A stretch of 64,000 bases of DNA, taken from NCBI GenBank assembly GCA_943912335.1, contig CALTUD010000008.1:1-64000 (forward strand). Direction: 5' to 3'. The notes beneath the pieces were generated by a model. It had not been told where the DNA came from. It ran no database searches and saw only the letters and a list, made by a program, of their open reading frames with translations. Source of the DNA: an uncultured Acetobacteraceae bacterium (lineage in GTDB: Bacteria > Pseudomonadota > Alphaproteobacteria > Acetobacterales > Acetobacteraceae). The position numbers and the translations under genes are program-made. This document shows, piece after piece, positions 9,540 through 18,279 of the stretch (the stretch's first letter is position 1; the number at the start of each line of letters is the position of its first letter).

Positions 9540-10928
9540 TCAGCTCCCCACGCGTCGCGGCACCGTTACCTCGACGCTCAGGCCGCCCCCATCCCGCTCG
9601 CCCAGAACCAACCCGCCGCCATACAGCGCCGCCAGCTCCGCCGCGATCGCCAGACCGAAGCCGTGCCCGTCGCCGCGCTCGTCCAGACGCGCGCCGCGTT
9701 CCAGCACGCCGGCCCGCTGCGCTGCCGGAATGCCGGGCCCGTCATCGGCGATCACGATCCGCGCCAGGCGCGGACTCGCCGGATCGGTCCCGGCCTGCAC
9801 GAAAAGCGTTTCGCGCGCATGGCGCGCGGCATTGTCGAGCAGATTGCCCAGAAGCTCGTCCAGATCGTGCGGATCCACCGCCAAAGACAGCGAGTCGTCG
9901 ACCGCGCGCTCCACCCGAAGCGCCCGATCGGCATGCAGATGCCGGATCGCCGCCAGAACCCCGTCCAGAGCCGGAGCCAGCGGCGTCGACACGCGCCGGT
10001 TGACCGCCTCGATCCGCGCACGGCGCAGATGATGCCGGATGGTCGCGTCGATCCGGGCGATCTGCGCCGCGCGCTCCGGCTCGCCACGCAGTTCCAGCGC
10101 CAGAACCGCCACCTGCGTCTTTAAAGCATGGGCCAGATTCGCCCCGCTGCCTCGTGCCGCCTCCAGAGCCCGCTCCGTATCTGCCGCCAGCCCGTTCAAC
10201 TCCACCGCCAGAGGCCGCAGCTCCTCCGGCTGGTTCTCGTCCACACGCTCGCGCACCCCGCTGCGAATCGCCTCGATCTGGTCGCGCAGACGACGCACGG
10301 GCGCCAGCCCGATCCGCAGCTGGATCACCGCCGCCGCCACCAGAAGCGCCAGCAAAGCTCCCAGAATCGACAGAAGCGGCAACAGGGCCGCCCGGATCGG
10401 CCGGCGCAGCACCGCGCGCGGCACTTCGGCCAGCAAGGTCACCGGTCCGCGCGCTGTCTGGAGCAGCATCGTCCGCGCATGCACCGACACGCCGTCGGTG
10501 CCGTCCACAGGGCGCGGCCCGTTCCCTTCCGGCCCCGGCGGCGGGACCGGACCCGGCAGTGCCTCCGGTCCCGGCGGAACACCCGGCCCCGGAGGCAGCG
10601 GCCCCGGAGGCAACGGCCCGGGCAGAGGCGCACGCACATGCAGATCCGCCGATCCCAGCACCCCGTCCGGCCCGCTGATCCGCCAGCGCGATTCCGGCCC
10701 GTTCGACAGCAGCCCCGAATCGCGCTCGAGGCGTGCACGGTCCACGTGCCCGTTTTCATCCACGGCGGAGGCAAGAAGCGCCAGCTCGGCGTCCAGCCTG
10801 CCGTCCAGCCCCTGCATCACGAAGCGTTCCAGCACCGCCGCCACCGCCCAGCCGACGCTGACGGTCACCAGCACCGCCAGAACGGCGGACAACACCAGCA
10901 TCCGTGCCTGGAGCGACCGGACCGCCAC
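9540..10928 (-). CDS. Sensor histidine kinase with Pro/Gly-rich periplasmic segment
   Basis: Inner-membrane kinase of 462 residues, GTG start, three bases after its response regulator. Membrane helices at about 11-32 and 180-204 enclose a periplasmic sensor of about 150 residues. Within this, residues 100-140 are a run of PGPLPPGP-like repeats. Then HAMP, a dimerisation helix with phospho-acceptor His267 (LAHALKT), N box GNLLDNAARH, G1 DDGPGIP and G2 GFGLAIA. The layout resembles PhoQ/QseC-type kinases. The divergent neighbour is an exported protein with the same Pro/Gly composition, making it a candidate partner or target. Signal unknown. Confidence 0.9.
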   Translation of the reverse strand: MAVRSLQARMLVLSAVLAVLVTVSVGWAVAAVLERFVMQGLDGRLDAELALLASAVDENGHVDRARLERDSGLLSNGPESRWRISGPDGVLGSADLHVRAPLPGPLPPGPLPPGPGVPPGPEALPGPVPPPGPEGNGPRPVDGTDGVSVHARTMLLQTARGPVTLLAEVPRAVLRRPIRAALLPLLSILGALLALLVAAAVIQLRIGLAPVRRLRDQIEAIRSGVRERVDENQPEELRPLAVELNGLAADTERALEAARGSGANLAHALKTQVAVLALELRGEPERAAQIARIDATIRHHLRRARIEAVNRRVSTPLAPALDGVLAAIRHLHADRALRVERAVDDSLSLAVDPHDLDELLGNLLDNAARHARETLFVQAGTDPASPRLARIVIADDGPGIPAAQRAGVLERGARLDERGDGHGFGLAIAAELAALYGGGLVLGERDGGGLSVEVTVPRRVGS

Positions 10929-10931
10929 GGT

Positions 10932-11594
10932 TCAGCCCTCGCCGACGAGGCGATAGCCGCGCCCACGCACCGTCTCGATCAGAGCGGCGCCGACCTTGCG
11001 GCGCAAGCGCCCGACGATCACCTCCAGGCTGTTGGAATCGACCTCCGCGTCACTCTCGTAGACGCGCTCGAGCAGATCGAGCCGCTCCACCACCGCGCCC
11101 CGCCGCAGCATGAGCTGCGACAGAACCCGCCATTCGAACGCGGTGAGGCGCAACGGCAGCCCATCCAGCTCGAACTGCCCGGTCTGGCTGTCGAACTGCA
11201 GCGGCCCGGCCCGCAGAACGCTGCCGGCATGGCCCGCGGCGCGCCGCACCAGCGCGCGCAGACGCATCACCAGCTCCTCGAACCGGAACGGCTTCACCAG
11301 GAAATCGTCCGCGCCAGCCTTGAAACCCGCCACCTTGTCCGACCAGCCGTCGCGCGCGGTCAGGATCAACACCGGCAGGGTCCGCTCCGCGCGACGCCAT
11401 TGCTGCAGCACCGACACGCCGTCGAGCCCGGGCAGACCCAGATCCAGAACGGCGGCATCGTACTGACCGGTCTCGCCCAGATGCGCCGCGTCGATCCCGT
11501 CGGCGGCCAGATCCACGGCGAACCGCTCCTCGCGCAGAGCCGCCGCGATGCGCGGCCCCAGATCGCGGTCGTCTTCTGCCAGCAGGATGCGCAT
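10932..11594 (-). CDS. OmpR/PhoP-family response regulator
   Basis: 220 residues: receiver domain with acidic pocket EDD at 7-9, phospho-acceptor Asp51 (AVLDLGLPG) and conserved Lys in DDFLVKPF; then a winged-helix DNA-binding domain (about 125-218, ending in VRGRGYRLVGEG). First gene of the pair with the kinase downstream, and divergent from the OB-fold secreted protein at 11755, a likely regulon member by position. Confidence 0.93.
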   Translation of the reverse strand: MRILLAEDDRDLGPRIAAALREERFAVDLAADGIDAAHLGETGQYDAAVLDLGLPGLDGVSVLQQWRRAERTLPVLILTARDGWSDKVAGFKAGADDFLVKPFRFEELVMRLRALVRRAAGHAGSVLRAGPLQFDSQTGQFELDGLPLRLTAFEWRVLSQLMLRRGAVVERLDLLERVYESDAEVDSNSLEVIVGRLRRKVGAALIETVRGRGYRLVGEG

Positions 11595-11754
11595 GACGCT
11601 CTACTTCGTTGTTCCGGCGGATATTCCCGTTCGCCCGGGCGGGTTCAGCTCTAGCGGTTCGAGCTTAACCGAAGCTGAACGGAACGGTTCAGCGTCCGTC
11701 TGGGTGTCCCCCGCTATCCCTTCGATCGAACACAACGACACAAGGGAGTTGTTC

Positions 11755-12585
11755 ATGTCGGTTCGTTCGATTGCAGCCAGCCCCCGCTTCCGTATGGCCC
11801 TGGGCGGCGCAGCCCTGTTCGTCGCCGGCGCGGTCGGCGGCACCGCCCTGTCCGGCTTCGCCAGCCCCACGGTGGAAATGGCGCCCACCGTCCAGACCCC
11901 GATCGACAAGCTGTCCGCCGCCAGCGGCATCGTGTCCGTGCACGGCACCGTCACCGATCTGTTCGGCGACCGCTTCATGCTTCAGGATCCGAGCGGTCAC
12001 ACGCTGGTCGACGCAGGTCCCGAGACCGCCCGTCTTTCGGCCGGCAGCCCGCTCACCGTGCAGGGCCGCTACGAGCGCGGTCAGCTTCATGCCCGGTTCC
12101 TGGTGACGGCGGACAACACCATCCGCGAGGTGCCGCCCCCGCCGCCGCCCGGCGGTCCCGGTGGCCCGGGCGGACCAGGGCCGCATCCCGGCGCGGTTCC
12201 GCCCGGCCCGCCTCCCGGCGCCGGTCCTGGCTTCGGTCCGGGCATGACCCCGCCACCTCCGCCGCCGGGTGGTCCGGGCCCGCTGGCCGCCGCCGGTCCG
12301 CTCCCGCCTCCGCCTCCGGGTGGTCCGGCTCCGGTCGGTGCGGGCGCTCCGCCGCCGCCGGTTGGACCCGCCCCCCAGGCTGCCGGCGCGCCGCCCCCGG
12401 CACCGCCGGGCGGTCCGGCACCGCAGGCCGGCAACGTCCCGCCAGCGCCGCCTTTGGCGAATGGACAGGCGCCTGCCGCCCCGGCCAATCCGCCGCCGCT
12501 GCCCTCCGGCGACGCCCCCGCTCCGGTGCCCGGCGCGCAGGCCCCAACAGCCCAGCCCCCGGCCCCGCCCGCCAAGGCAGGCTGA
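11755..12585 (+). CDS. Exported OB-fold protein with long Pro/Gly-rich tail
   Basis: 276 residues. A hydrophobic export segment (about 13-36) is followed by an OB-like domain at roughly 57-123 (VHGTVTDLFGDRFMLQDPSG, then VQGRYERGQLHARFLV), similar to periplasmic BOF/OB-fold proteins. Residues 126-276 are almost only Pro, Gly and Ala in PPPPPGGPGP-like runs. The ATG follows AAGGGAG. Divergent from a two-component system whose sensor contains similar Pro/Gly repeats, so it is probably envelope-located and controlled by that system. Molecular function unknown. Confidence 0.75.
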   Translation: MSVRSIAASPRFRMALGGAALFVAGAVGGTALSGFASPTVEMAPTVQTPIDKLSAASGIVSVHGTVTDLFGDRFMLQDPSGHTLVDAGPETARLSAGSPLTVQGRYERGQLHARFLVTADNTIREVPPPPPPGGPGGPGGPGPHPGAVPPGPPPGAGPGFGPGMTPPPPPPGGPGPLAAAGPLPPPPPGGPAPVGAGAPPPPVGPAPQAAGAPPPAPPGGPAPQAGNVPPAPPLANGQAPAAPANPPPLPSGDAPAPVPGAQAPTAQPPAPPAKAG

Positions 12586-12591
12586 GCAACG

Positions 12592-12624
12592 CGGGGGGCC
12601 GGCTTGCCGCCGGCCGCCCCGTCC
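12592..12624 (+). terminator. GC-rich hairpin after the OB-fold protein gene
   Basis: Just after the stop codon an inverted repeat (GGGGGCCGGC and its near complement GCCGGCCGCCCC) can form a strong stem. There is no T-run, so it is at best a weak intrinsic terminator or a transcript-stabilising stem. Confidence 0.4.
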
Positions 12625-12806
12625 CGAACGGGTCCCGAGCAAGCACCGTTCCGGTCCACACCGGAGCGGCGCCTTGCCGTCCTTCCCCATCCGCAGACGA
12701 CGTTGCATCCGCGAACTGAGCGATCGCCCCATCCGGTGCCGATCGTCGCGTTCAGGAACCCCGCTCGTCCCGCTGCAGCGAGACCTGCTGGGAATAGTGC
12801 CGTTGG

Positions 12807-12970
12807 GTGCGCCGGCGAACACGGTTGGGTGAAATCCCGCGGCCTCGAGACCGCGGGGGTAGCGACGAGAACCCGATGCCGCCGTCCCCGGCCCGAACCG
12901 GACGGTGCTGTCGGGTACGCCTGCCGCCAACACATCCACAGGCAGCAGGCAGGTTCGGCAGGACCCGCAA
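12807..12970 (+). mobile_element. Possible group II intron 5' remnant
   Basis: Begins GTGCGCC, the usual 5' boundary of bacterial group II introns, followed by GGGTGAAATCCC, a perfect GC hairpin (CCGCGG...CCGCGG around CTCGAGA), GGGGTAGCGACGAGAACCC, and further paired GC blocks up to the NmrA stop codon. The order matches domain I of such introns. No reverse transcriptase or domain V was found, so if the assignment is right it is a decayed fragment. Assignment rests on motif memory. Confidence 0.35.
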
Positions 12971-13837
12971 TCAGGAGGCCGCGATACGGAGAGCGGCGTC
13001 TCGATAAGTGTGGAGGGCACGGCCCAGCAGCGCCGTCAGTCGCTCGCGGTCGCCGGCGGACGGGATCATGCCGTCGCTCACGAAGCGCTCGGCCATCAGC
13101 CGCATCTCATATGCCGTCCAGGCCGGCATGATCGCGGCCAAGTTGGCCTCGAACCGGCTGGGGTCGTCGCCGCCATAGACGACCGGTCGTTCGAGCACCT
13201 CCGTCCAGATCGCCGCCACGTCCGCGCCGGTCAGCGTGTCCGGCCCGACGAGGTTGATCGTCTCGCTCGGCAACACGCCCGGCGCGTCGTGCCGGCGGAT
13301 CAGTTCGATCGCCGCGATCTCGGCGATGTCGCGGACGTCGACCATGGCGAGCCCCTTGCCGCCGATCGGCATGGGATAGACGCCGTGGTTCAGGATCACG
13401 TCCTTCACCGTCACGTCGTTGTCGATGAAATAGGTCGCCCGCAGAATGGTGGCACCGAAGCCCATCGCCTCCAGCATCCGCTCCGCGCCGTGCTTCACCG
13501 CGAAGTGCGGCACATTGACCGCGTCGTCGGCTCCGAACACGGACAGGTAGACGACGCGTTCGACCCCCGCCTCGCGCGCCACGTTCAGGGCGATGATCGC
13601 CCGGGTGAACTCGTCTCCCGTCACGGCATTCAACAAAAACAGCGTGCTGACGTCGGAGAAGGCGGCGCGCAGGGACCCGATATCGAGAATGTCGCCCTGC
13701 GCCACCTCGACGCCGGGCGGGAAGGCCGTCCTGGCGGCATCGCGGGTGAGAACGCGAACGCCCGCGTTTCGCGCGACGAGCTGTTCGACAACCTGGCGGC
13801 CGACACGGCCGGTGGCACCTGTCACGAGAATGGCCAT
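12971..13837 (-). CDS. NmrA-family NAD(P)-binding oxidoreductase
   Basis: 288-residue atypical short-chain dehydrogenase of the NmrA/QorB type. The dinucleotide motif TGATGRVGRQ is at residues 6-15, and the fold continues through a typical LTRDAART and DVRDIAEIAA. Such proteins act as NAD(P)H-dependent quinone reductases or redox sensors. The ATG at 13837 has GGAGCAG upstream and removes an unlikely N-terminal extension. Divergent from a LysR regulator, which probably controls it. Confidence 0.87.
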   Translation of the reverse strand: MAILVTGATGRVGRQVVEQLVARNAGVRVLTRDAARTAFPPGVEVAQGDILDIGSLRAAFSDVSTLFLLNAVTGDEFTRAIIALNVAREAGVERVVYLSVFGADDAVNVPHFAVKHGAERMLEAMGFGATILRATYFIDNDVTVKDVILNHGVYPMPIGGKGLAMVDVRDIAEIAAIELIRRHDAPGVLPSETINLVGPDTLTGADVAAIWTEVLERPVVYGGDDPSRFEANLAAIMPAWTAYEMRLMAERFVSDGMIPSAGDRERLTALLGRALHTYRDAALRIAAS

Positions 13838-13941
13838 GGTCTGCTCCTTGGTTTCGCCTCGTTGGCAAAACAAAGATGATCGTTCCGGACTGACCCAAAT
13901 AGGCGCAAGGATCAGACGCGGCGTCTCACTGGTGGAACGAT

Positions 13942-14829
13942 ATGGACCTGCTCGCCCTCGCCGATTTCACGCTCGTTGCCCGCCATGGCGGTTTCGGCGC
14001 GGCGTCCCGCGCGACAGGGCGTCCCAAGGCGACGCTGTCGCGGCGCATCGGCGAGCTGGAAGCCGTCCTGGACCTCCGTCTGTTCGAGCGAGGACGGCGC
14101 GACCTCAAGCTGACCGAGGAAGGGCGAGCCCTGTTCGAACGTGCCGGAGCATTGTTGACCGAGTTGGAGGAAACGACGGCCGCCATCGCCTCGGGCGGCG
14201 GCCGGGTGCGTGGACGGCTGCGCATCAGTGCGCCGCTCCTGTTTTCCCAGACCGCGATGGGGACGCTCGCCGCCGAGTTCGCGCGCTGCCACCCGGAGGT
14301 GCGTCTCGAGGTGACCACCGACGATCGGCTCGTCGATATGATCGAGGAGGGCTACGATCTAGCCATCAGGGTGAACCCGCCCGCGGACGAAGCGCTGGTC
14401 GGCAGGCTCTTCCTGCACGATCGGCTGGTCATGGTCGCCGCCCCCGATCTGCCGCGGCCCTCCGGAGCGGCGGTGCCGGCCATCGTGCGCGGCGCCGACC
14501 CGGCCCGAACCTGGACGCTGGCGGGTCCGGACGAACCTGAAACGATCGCGATCGAGCCGGTTCTGCGCCTTTCATCCGTGATGATGATTCGCGACGCGGC
14601 CCGGGCCGGCGCCGGAGCGGCGTGTCTGCCGCTGTCGCTGGTGCTCGACGATCTCGCGACCGGGCGGCTGTCGCGTTGGGGAAACGCGGCCGGGTCGGAT
14701 ATCGCGATCTGGGCGCTTTATCCGTCGCGCCGACTCCTCAACGCCAGGGTGTCGGCCTTCCTCGACCTGTTGCGTCATCGCTTCCCCAACCGCGCACCCG
14801 AGGAACTCGCCGCGTATCTGGGAGGGTGA
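13942..14829 (+). CDS. LysR-family transcriptional regulator
   Basis: 295 residues. Winged HTH at about 1-60 (LADFTLVARHGGFGAASRAT), then the periplasmic-binding-like effector domain, including the LysR-typical VRLEVTTDDRLVDMIEEGYDLAIR. Divergent from the NmrA-type oxidoreductase with a 104-base shared promoter region, the usual LysR-target arrangement; induction by an electrophile or quinone is a guess. Confidence 0.92.
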   Translation: MDLLALADFTLVARHGGFGAASRATGRPKATLSRRIGELEAVLDLRLFERGRRDLKLTEEGRALFERAGALLTELEETTAAIASGGGRVRGRLRISAPLLFSQTAMGTLAAEFARCHPEVRLEVTTDDRLVDMIEEGYDLAIRVNPPADEALVGRLFLHDRLVMVAAPDLPRPSGAAVPAIVRGADPARTWTLAGPDEPETIAIEPVLRLSSVMMIRDAARAGAGAACLPLSLVLDDLATGRLSRWGNAAGSDIAIWALYPSRRLLNARVSAFLDLLRHRFPNRAPEELAAYLGG

Positions 14830-15140
14830 GCGCGCGGGGGAGCCGGTTGGGACGAACCGGGTTCTGTCCAGGCCTCCGACAACGATCCTGCAGGGACATG
14901 TGCGTTCCCTGGCCGCCGAACGGGTCGCTGCGCGCGACCCCGATCGCATCGCCTGGGCCGTCACGCCGGCGATCTCCCGGTCGACGACCCGATGGACCCA
15001 CGACGACCGCTCCGTTCTTTCGGACCACTTCGCCGCGATCCACCCGCACCCTTGCCCCCCGGTCGCATTTGCGTCACGTCATGGCCGGCCCCGACGGGCC
15101 GTTCACGCAAGGCCGGTTCCCCCGTTCCGGAGCTGCCTTG
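14830..15140. other. Intergenic stretch between lysR and the ABC permease
   Basis: 311 bases with no gene that I can support on either strand. It must hold the promoter of the exporter pair; no clear -35/-10 boxes or repeats were recognised. An in-frame ATG at 15081 could lengthen the permease by 20 residues. Confidence 0.5.
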
Positions 15141-16019
15141 ATGGTGTTGGAGAACAGGAACCCCGTGTCCACAGCCGACGGCGCCACCACCCATCCGGAA
15201 CCGCTGCTGGATCTTTATCCGGAAACCGTGCCCGCGCGCTTCCGGCACGCCGTGGCGGACGCCGTCGAGGCGGCCAAACTCTGGCGGCTCTGCTTCAAGC
15301 TCGGCTGGCTGGACGTGAAGCTGCGCTATCGTGGCTCCGTGCTGGGCCCGTTCTGGCTCACCGCCTCCACGGCGGTGATGATCGCGGCGATGGGCTTCCT
15401 TTATCCCATCCTGTTCAACGTCCGTTTCGGCAACTACCTGCCCTTCCTGTCCCTGTCGCTGGTGCTGTGGGGATTCATGGCCAACGTGGTGAACGAGGGC
15501 GCGTCCTGCTTCACGGCGGCGGAAGGCATGGTGCGCTCCATGCGCCTGCCCTTCTGTGTCCATGCCGCGCGCTGCATCATCCGCAACCTGCTGGTGCTGC
15601 TGCACAACGTCGTGGTGGTCGTGGCGGTGTTCGCCATCTTCCATGTCTGGCCGGGCGAACGGCTGCCTTATGCGATCCCCGGCTTCGCGCTCTGGATGCT
15701 GGATGCGATCCCGGCCTGTCTGCTGCTGGGCACGCTCGGCGCCCGCTTCCGCGACATCCCGCCGGTGATCGCCAGCCTGATGCAGCTCTTCTTCTACATC
15801 AGCCCGATCATCTGGCAGCCGGAGCTGATCGCGCACGGCCATGAATGGCTGCAGCTCAATCCGTTCTACGCGCTGATGGAGATCGTCCGCCGCCCGCTGC
15901 TGGGCGGACATGCCGGGCTGCATCTCTGGTATCTGTCGCTGATCGACAGCGCCATTCTCTGGGCAGCCGGTCTGTTCCTGTTCATGCGCGTGCGGTCGCG
16001 ACTGGCCTACTGGATCTGA
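15141..16019 (+). CDS. ABC-2 type permease of a polysaccharide exporter
   Basis: 292-residue inner-membrane protein of the KpsM/Wzm/TagG type. A cytoplasmic N-terminus (WRLCFKLGWLDVKLRYRGSVLGPFW) precedes six predicted membrane helices. The LRYRGSVLGPFW segment is diagnostic of O-antigen/capsule exporters. The ATP-binding partner starts five bases after the stop. No glycosyltransferase is next to it, so the exported glycan is unknown. Start chosen at the ATG preceded by CCGGAG. Confidence 0.88.
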   Translation: MVLENRNPVSTADGATTHPEPLLDLYPETVPARFRHAVADAVEAAKLWRLCFKLGWLDVKLRYRGSVLGPFWLTASTAVMIAAMGFLYPILFNVRFGNYLPFLSLSLVLWGFMANVVNEGASCFTAAEGMVRSMRLPFCVHAARCIIRNLLVLLHNVVVVVAVFAIFHVWPGERLPYAIPGFALWMLDAIPACLLLGTLGARFRDIPPVIASLMQLFFYISPIIWQPELIAHGHEWLQLNPFYALMEIVRRPLLGGHAGLHLWYLSLIDSAILWAAGLFLFMRVRSRLAYWI

Positions 16020-16024
16020 CGCGC

Positions 16025-16831
16025 ATGAATGCCGCCCCATCCTGCCGGATCCCGACCGGAACCGGCGTCGAGGTGTCCGACCTCTCGGTCACCTTTCCGC
16101 TCTATCACGGCAGCGCCCGCACCTTGCGGCGCACGCTGGCCAACATGCGCTCGACCCGCTTCGAGCAGGACCAGCAGCAGCGCATGGTGGTCCAGGCGCT
16201 GCGCTCGATCTCCTTCTCCCTGAAGCCCGGCGACCGCCTCGGCCTGGTCGGCGGCAACGGCGCCGGCAAGACCACGCTGCTCCGGGCGCTGGCCGGGATC
16301 TACGAGCCGGTCGGCGGACGCGTCGCCATTCGCGGCGAGATCAACGCCCTGCTCGACACCAATCTGGGCATGAACCTGGAGCTGACCGGCCGCGAGAATA
16401 TCGGCCTGCGCGGTCTCCATGCCGGACTGTCGCCGCGCCGGATCCGCGAGATCGAACAGGACGTGCAGGGCTTCGCCGAACTCGGCTCTTTTCTCGACAT
16501 GCCGGTCCGCACCTACAGTTCGGGCATGGTGATCCGGCTCGGCTTCGCGCTCGCCACCTCCATCCGCCCGCGCGTGCTGCTGATGGACGAATGGTTCCTG
16601 GCCGGCGACGCCATCTTCATGAACAAGGCCCAGGACCGGCTCGAGGCTCTGGTGCGTCAGGCCGAGATCCTGGTGATCTCCACTCATCTGATGAAAGTGG
16701 TCGCGACATGGTGCACGCGCGTGCTGTGGCTGGATCACGGCATGATCCGCATGCAGGGCACGCCGGACGAGGTCCTCCCCGCCTACCTCGCCGAGGAAGC
16801 CGCCCCCGCAATGGAAACCACACCTGCCTGA
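16025..16831 (+). CDS. ABC transporter ATP-binding protein, KpsT/Wzt type
   Basis: 268 residues. Walker A GGNGAGKTT at about 76-84, signature TYSSGMVIRLGFALA, Walker B VLLMDEWF and a switch His in ISTHLM. The N-terminal DLSVTFPLYHGSARTLRR is typical of polysaccharide exporter ATPases. It lacks the C-terminal carbohydrate-binding domain of true Wzt, so it resembles KpsT or TagH-like ATPases. Works with the permease immediately upstream. Confidence 0.9.
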   Translation: MNAAPSCRIPTGTGVEVSDLSVTFPLYHGSARTLRRTLANMRSTRFEQDQQQRMVVQALRSISFSLKPGDRLGLVGGNGAGKTTLLRALAGIYEPVGGRVAIRGEINALLDTNLGMNLELTGRENIGLRGLHAGLSPRRIREIEQDVQGFAELGSFLDMPVRTYSSGMVIRLGFALATSIRPRVLLMDEWFLAGDAIFMNKAQDRLEALVRQAEILVISTHLMKVVATWCTRVLWLDHGMIRMQGTPDEVLPAYLAEEAAPAMETTPA

Positions 16832-17113
16832 AGATCCGGCTCGATGCCGCCGGGGCAGCATCGCCGAACCCCGGATCGCCCGTCGGTAGAAGAGTCGATT
16901 GATGGACACGCCGGTGTCGCGTGCGTGATGCATCGCAAAGGCGTTCGTCGCCCGGCTTGGACCTGCGTTCCTGACAGACGGATGATGTCCAGAGGTTCGG
17001 CGTTTCTCGCCAAATTCGCGTCGTCTACCTCGCCATGCAGGAGTCGATGCCCCTCTATCCAAGCCGCATCAGGGTGCTGAAAGAAGAGGGAATCCCGGCA
17101 CGGGAAAAGGAAA

Positions 17114-17188
17114 TGGTGGGCCGGGTGGGGTTCGAACCCACGGCCATTCGATTAAAAGTCGAATGCTCTACCACTGAGCTACCGGCCC
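17114..17188 (-). tRNA. tRNA-Lys (anticodon TTT)
   Basis: Read on the minus strand: acceptor GGGCCGG/CCGGCCC, D-arm AGCTCAGTGGTAGAGC, anticodon loop CTTTTAA on stem TTCGA/TCGAA, T-arm GTGGGTTCGAACCCCAC, encoded CCA. The 282 bases to its left, back to the ABC gene, contain nothing recognisable. Confidence 0.96.
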
Positions 17189-17234
17189 GCCAGAACGGGC
17201 GCCGAACGATGGTTCCGGCGCCGCGTGAACGCGA

Positions 17235-17735
17235 TCAGGCGGCCGGCTGGCTCGCCGGGCGCATGGTCACGATGCGGTCCGGGTCGGATACCATGCCGCT
17301 GCCGCCAGCGCCACGCTTGATCTGATCGACCAGCTCCATTCCTTCCACGACCTCGCCGAAAATCGTGTATTGCCCGTCCAGGCTCGGCGCCGGCGCGAAC
17401 ATGATGAAGAACTGCGAGTTGGCGCTGTGCGGATGCGCGGTGCGGGCGGCGCCCAGGGTGCCACGCACGAATCGGGCCTTGTTGGTGAACTCGCTCTTCA
17501 GGTCGGGCAGCTTGGAGCCGCCGGTGCCGGTGCCGGTCGGATCGCCGCCCTGGGCCATGAAGCCCTCGATCACGCGATGGAACGGGGTGTTGTCGTAGAA
17601 GCCTTCGGCTGCCAGCGACCGGAAGCGGGCGGCGTGCTCGGGCGCCAGATCCGGGCGCAGCTTGATCACGACCCGGCCGGTCTTCAGATCGAGATTGATC
17701 AGGTCGTCGGTGGCGGGCGCGGTGGATTCGGACAT
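17235..17735 (-). CDS. Peptidyl-prolyl cis-trans isomerase, cyclophilin type
   Basis: 166-residue single-domain cyclophilin with no signal peptide, so probably cytoplasmic (PpiB-like). Catalytic Arg/Phe/His region FHRVIEGFMAQGGDPTGTGTGG, plus NSQFFIMFAPAPSLDGQYTIFGEVVEGM. Catalyses proline isomerisation in folding proteins. Downstream of coaD on the same strand with a 33-base gap. Confidence 0.94.
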   Translation of the reverse strand: MSESTAPATDDLINLDLKTGRVVIKLRPDLAPEHAARFRSLAAEGFYDNTPFHRVIEGFMAQGGDPTGTGTGGSKLPDLKSEFTNKARFVRGTLGAARTAHPHSANSQFFIMFAPAPSLDGQYTIFGEVVEGMELVDQIKRGAGGSGMVSDPDRIVTMRPASQPAA

Positions 17736-17768
17736 TAAATTACCTCGTGAATGATAAGGACCGGCCGC

Positions 17769-18275
17769 TCATCGGAGCTTGGCCATGATCCTGCCATGGG
17801 TGTGCCGCGGCACGAAGGCGGTGACGTCGCCGCCGAGCTGGGCGATCTCCTTCACCAGCCGGGACGAAATGAACTGGTAGCTCTCCGTCGCCATCAGGAA
17901 CACGGTCTCGATACCGGGATCGAGCCTGTGGTTCATGCCGAACATCTGGGTTTCGTAGTCGTAGTCGGTCACGGCGCGAAGACCGCGGATAATGACGTTG
18001 GTGCCGTGCTGACGGGCGCATTGCACCAGCAGGTTGTCGAAACCGATCACCTCGATCGGGGTTCCCGTGTCCTGCGACACGAGACGGGTTTCGTGCGCGA
18101 CGCACTCCACCCGCTCCGCCAGACTCATCAGCGGCGCCTTGCCGATATTGGCGGCGACGCCGACGATCAGGCGCTCCACCAGACGGGCGCCGCGCGTGAT
18201 GATGTCCAGGTGGCCCCTGGTGATCGGATCGAACGTGCCGGGATAGAACCCGACATGCTGCCGGCTGTCCGCCAT
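17769..18275 (-). CDS. coaD: Phosphopantetheine adenylyltransferase
   Basis: Coenzyme A synthesis: converts 4'-phosphopantetheine and ATP to dephospho-CoA. 168 residues. Nucleotidyltransferase motif YPGTFDPITRGH (11-22) and C-terminal ISSRLVKEIA are intact. The ATG at 18275, four bases after the gyrA stop codon, is preferred over upstream starts, which would add a low-complexity Arg-rich extension. Co-transcribed with gyrA. Confidence 0.95.
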   Translation of the reverse strand: MADSRQHVGFYPGTFDPITRGHLDIITRGARLVERLIVGVAANIGKAPLMSLAERVECVAHETRLVSQDTGTPIEVIGFDNLLVQCARQHGTNVIIRGLRAVTDYDYETQMFGMNHRLDPGIETVFLMATESYQFISSRLVKEIAQLGGDVTAFVPRHTHGRIMAKLR

Positions 18276-18279
18276 CCGC

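Larger units (their letters stand above)
12586..12970. other. Non-coding stretch between the OB-fold gene and the NmrA gene
   Basis: 385 bases without a convincing gene. It holds the hairpin at its left end and, from 12807, a segment resembling the 5' end of a group II intron. The middle (about 12625-12806) shows nothing I can identify. Confidence 0.6.

Noticed and set aside
10128..11654. 508-codon plus-strand frame over the two-component genes
   Set aside because: Antisense to a clear histidine kinase and response regulator; composition is Gln/His/Arg-rich shadow sequence without motifs.
12807..12970. Cobalamin riboswitch
   Set aside because: GGTGAAATCC resembles part of the B12 box region, but the GCCACTG-type core is missing and no cobalamin or transport gene follows; a group II intron start fits better.
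12604..13131. Open frame across the 12.6-13.1 kb gap
   Set aside because: Runs into the NmrA gene in antisense, no start signal, no domain; the gap is better read as non-coding with a possible intron remnant.
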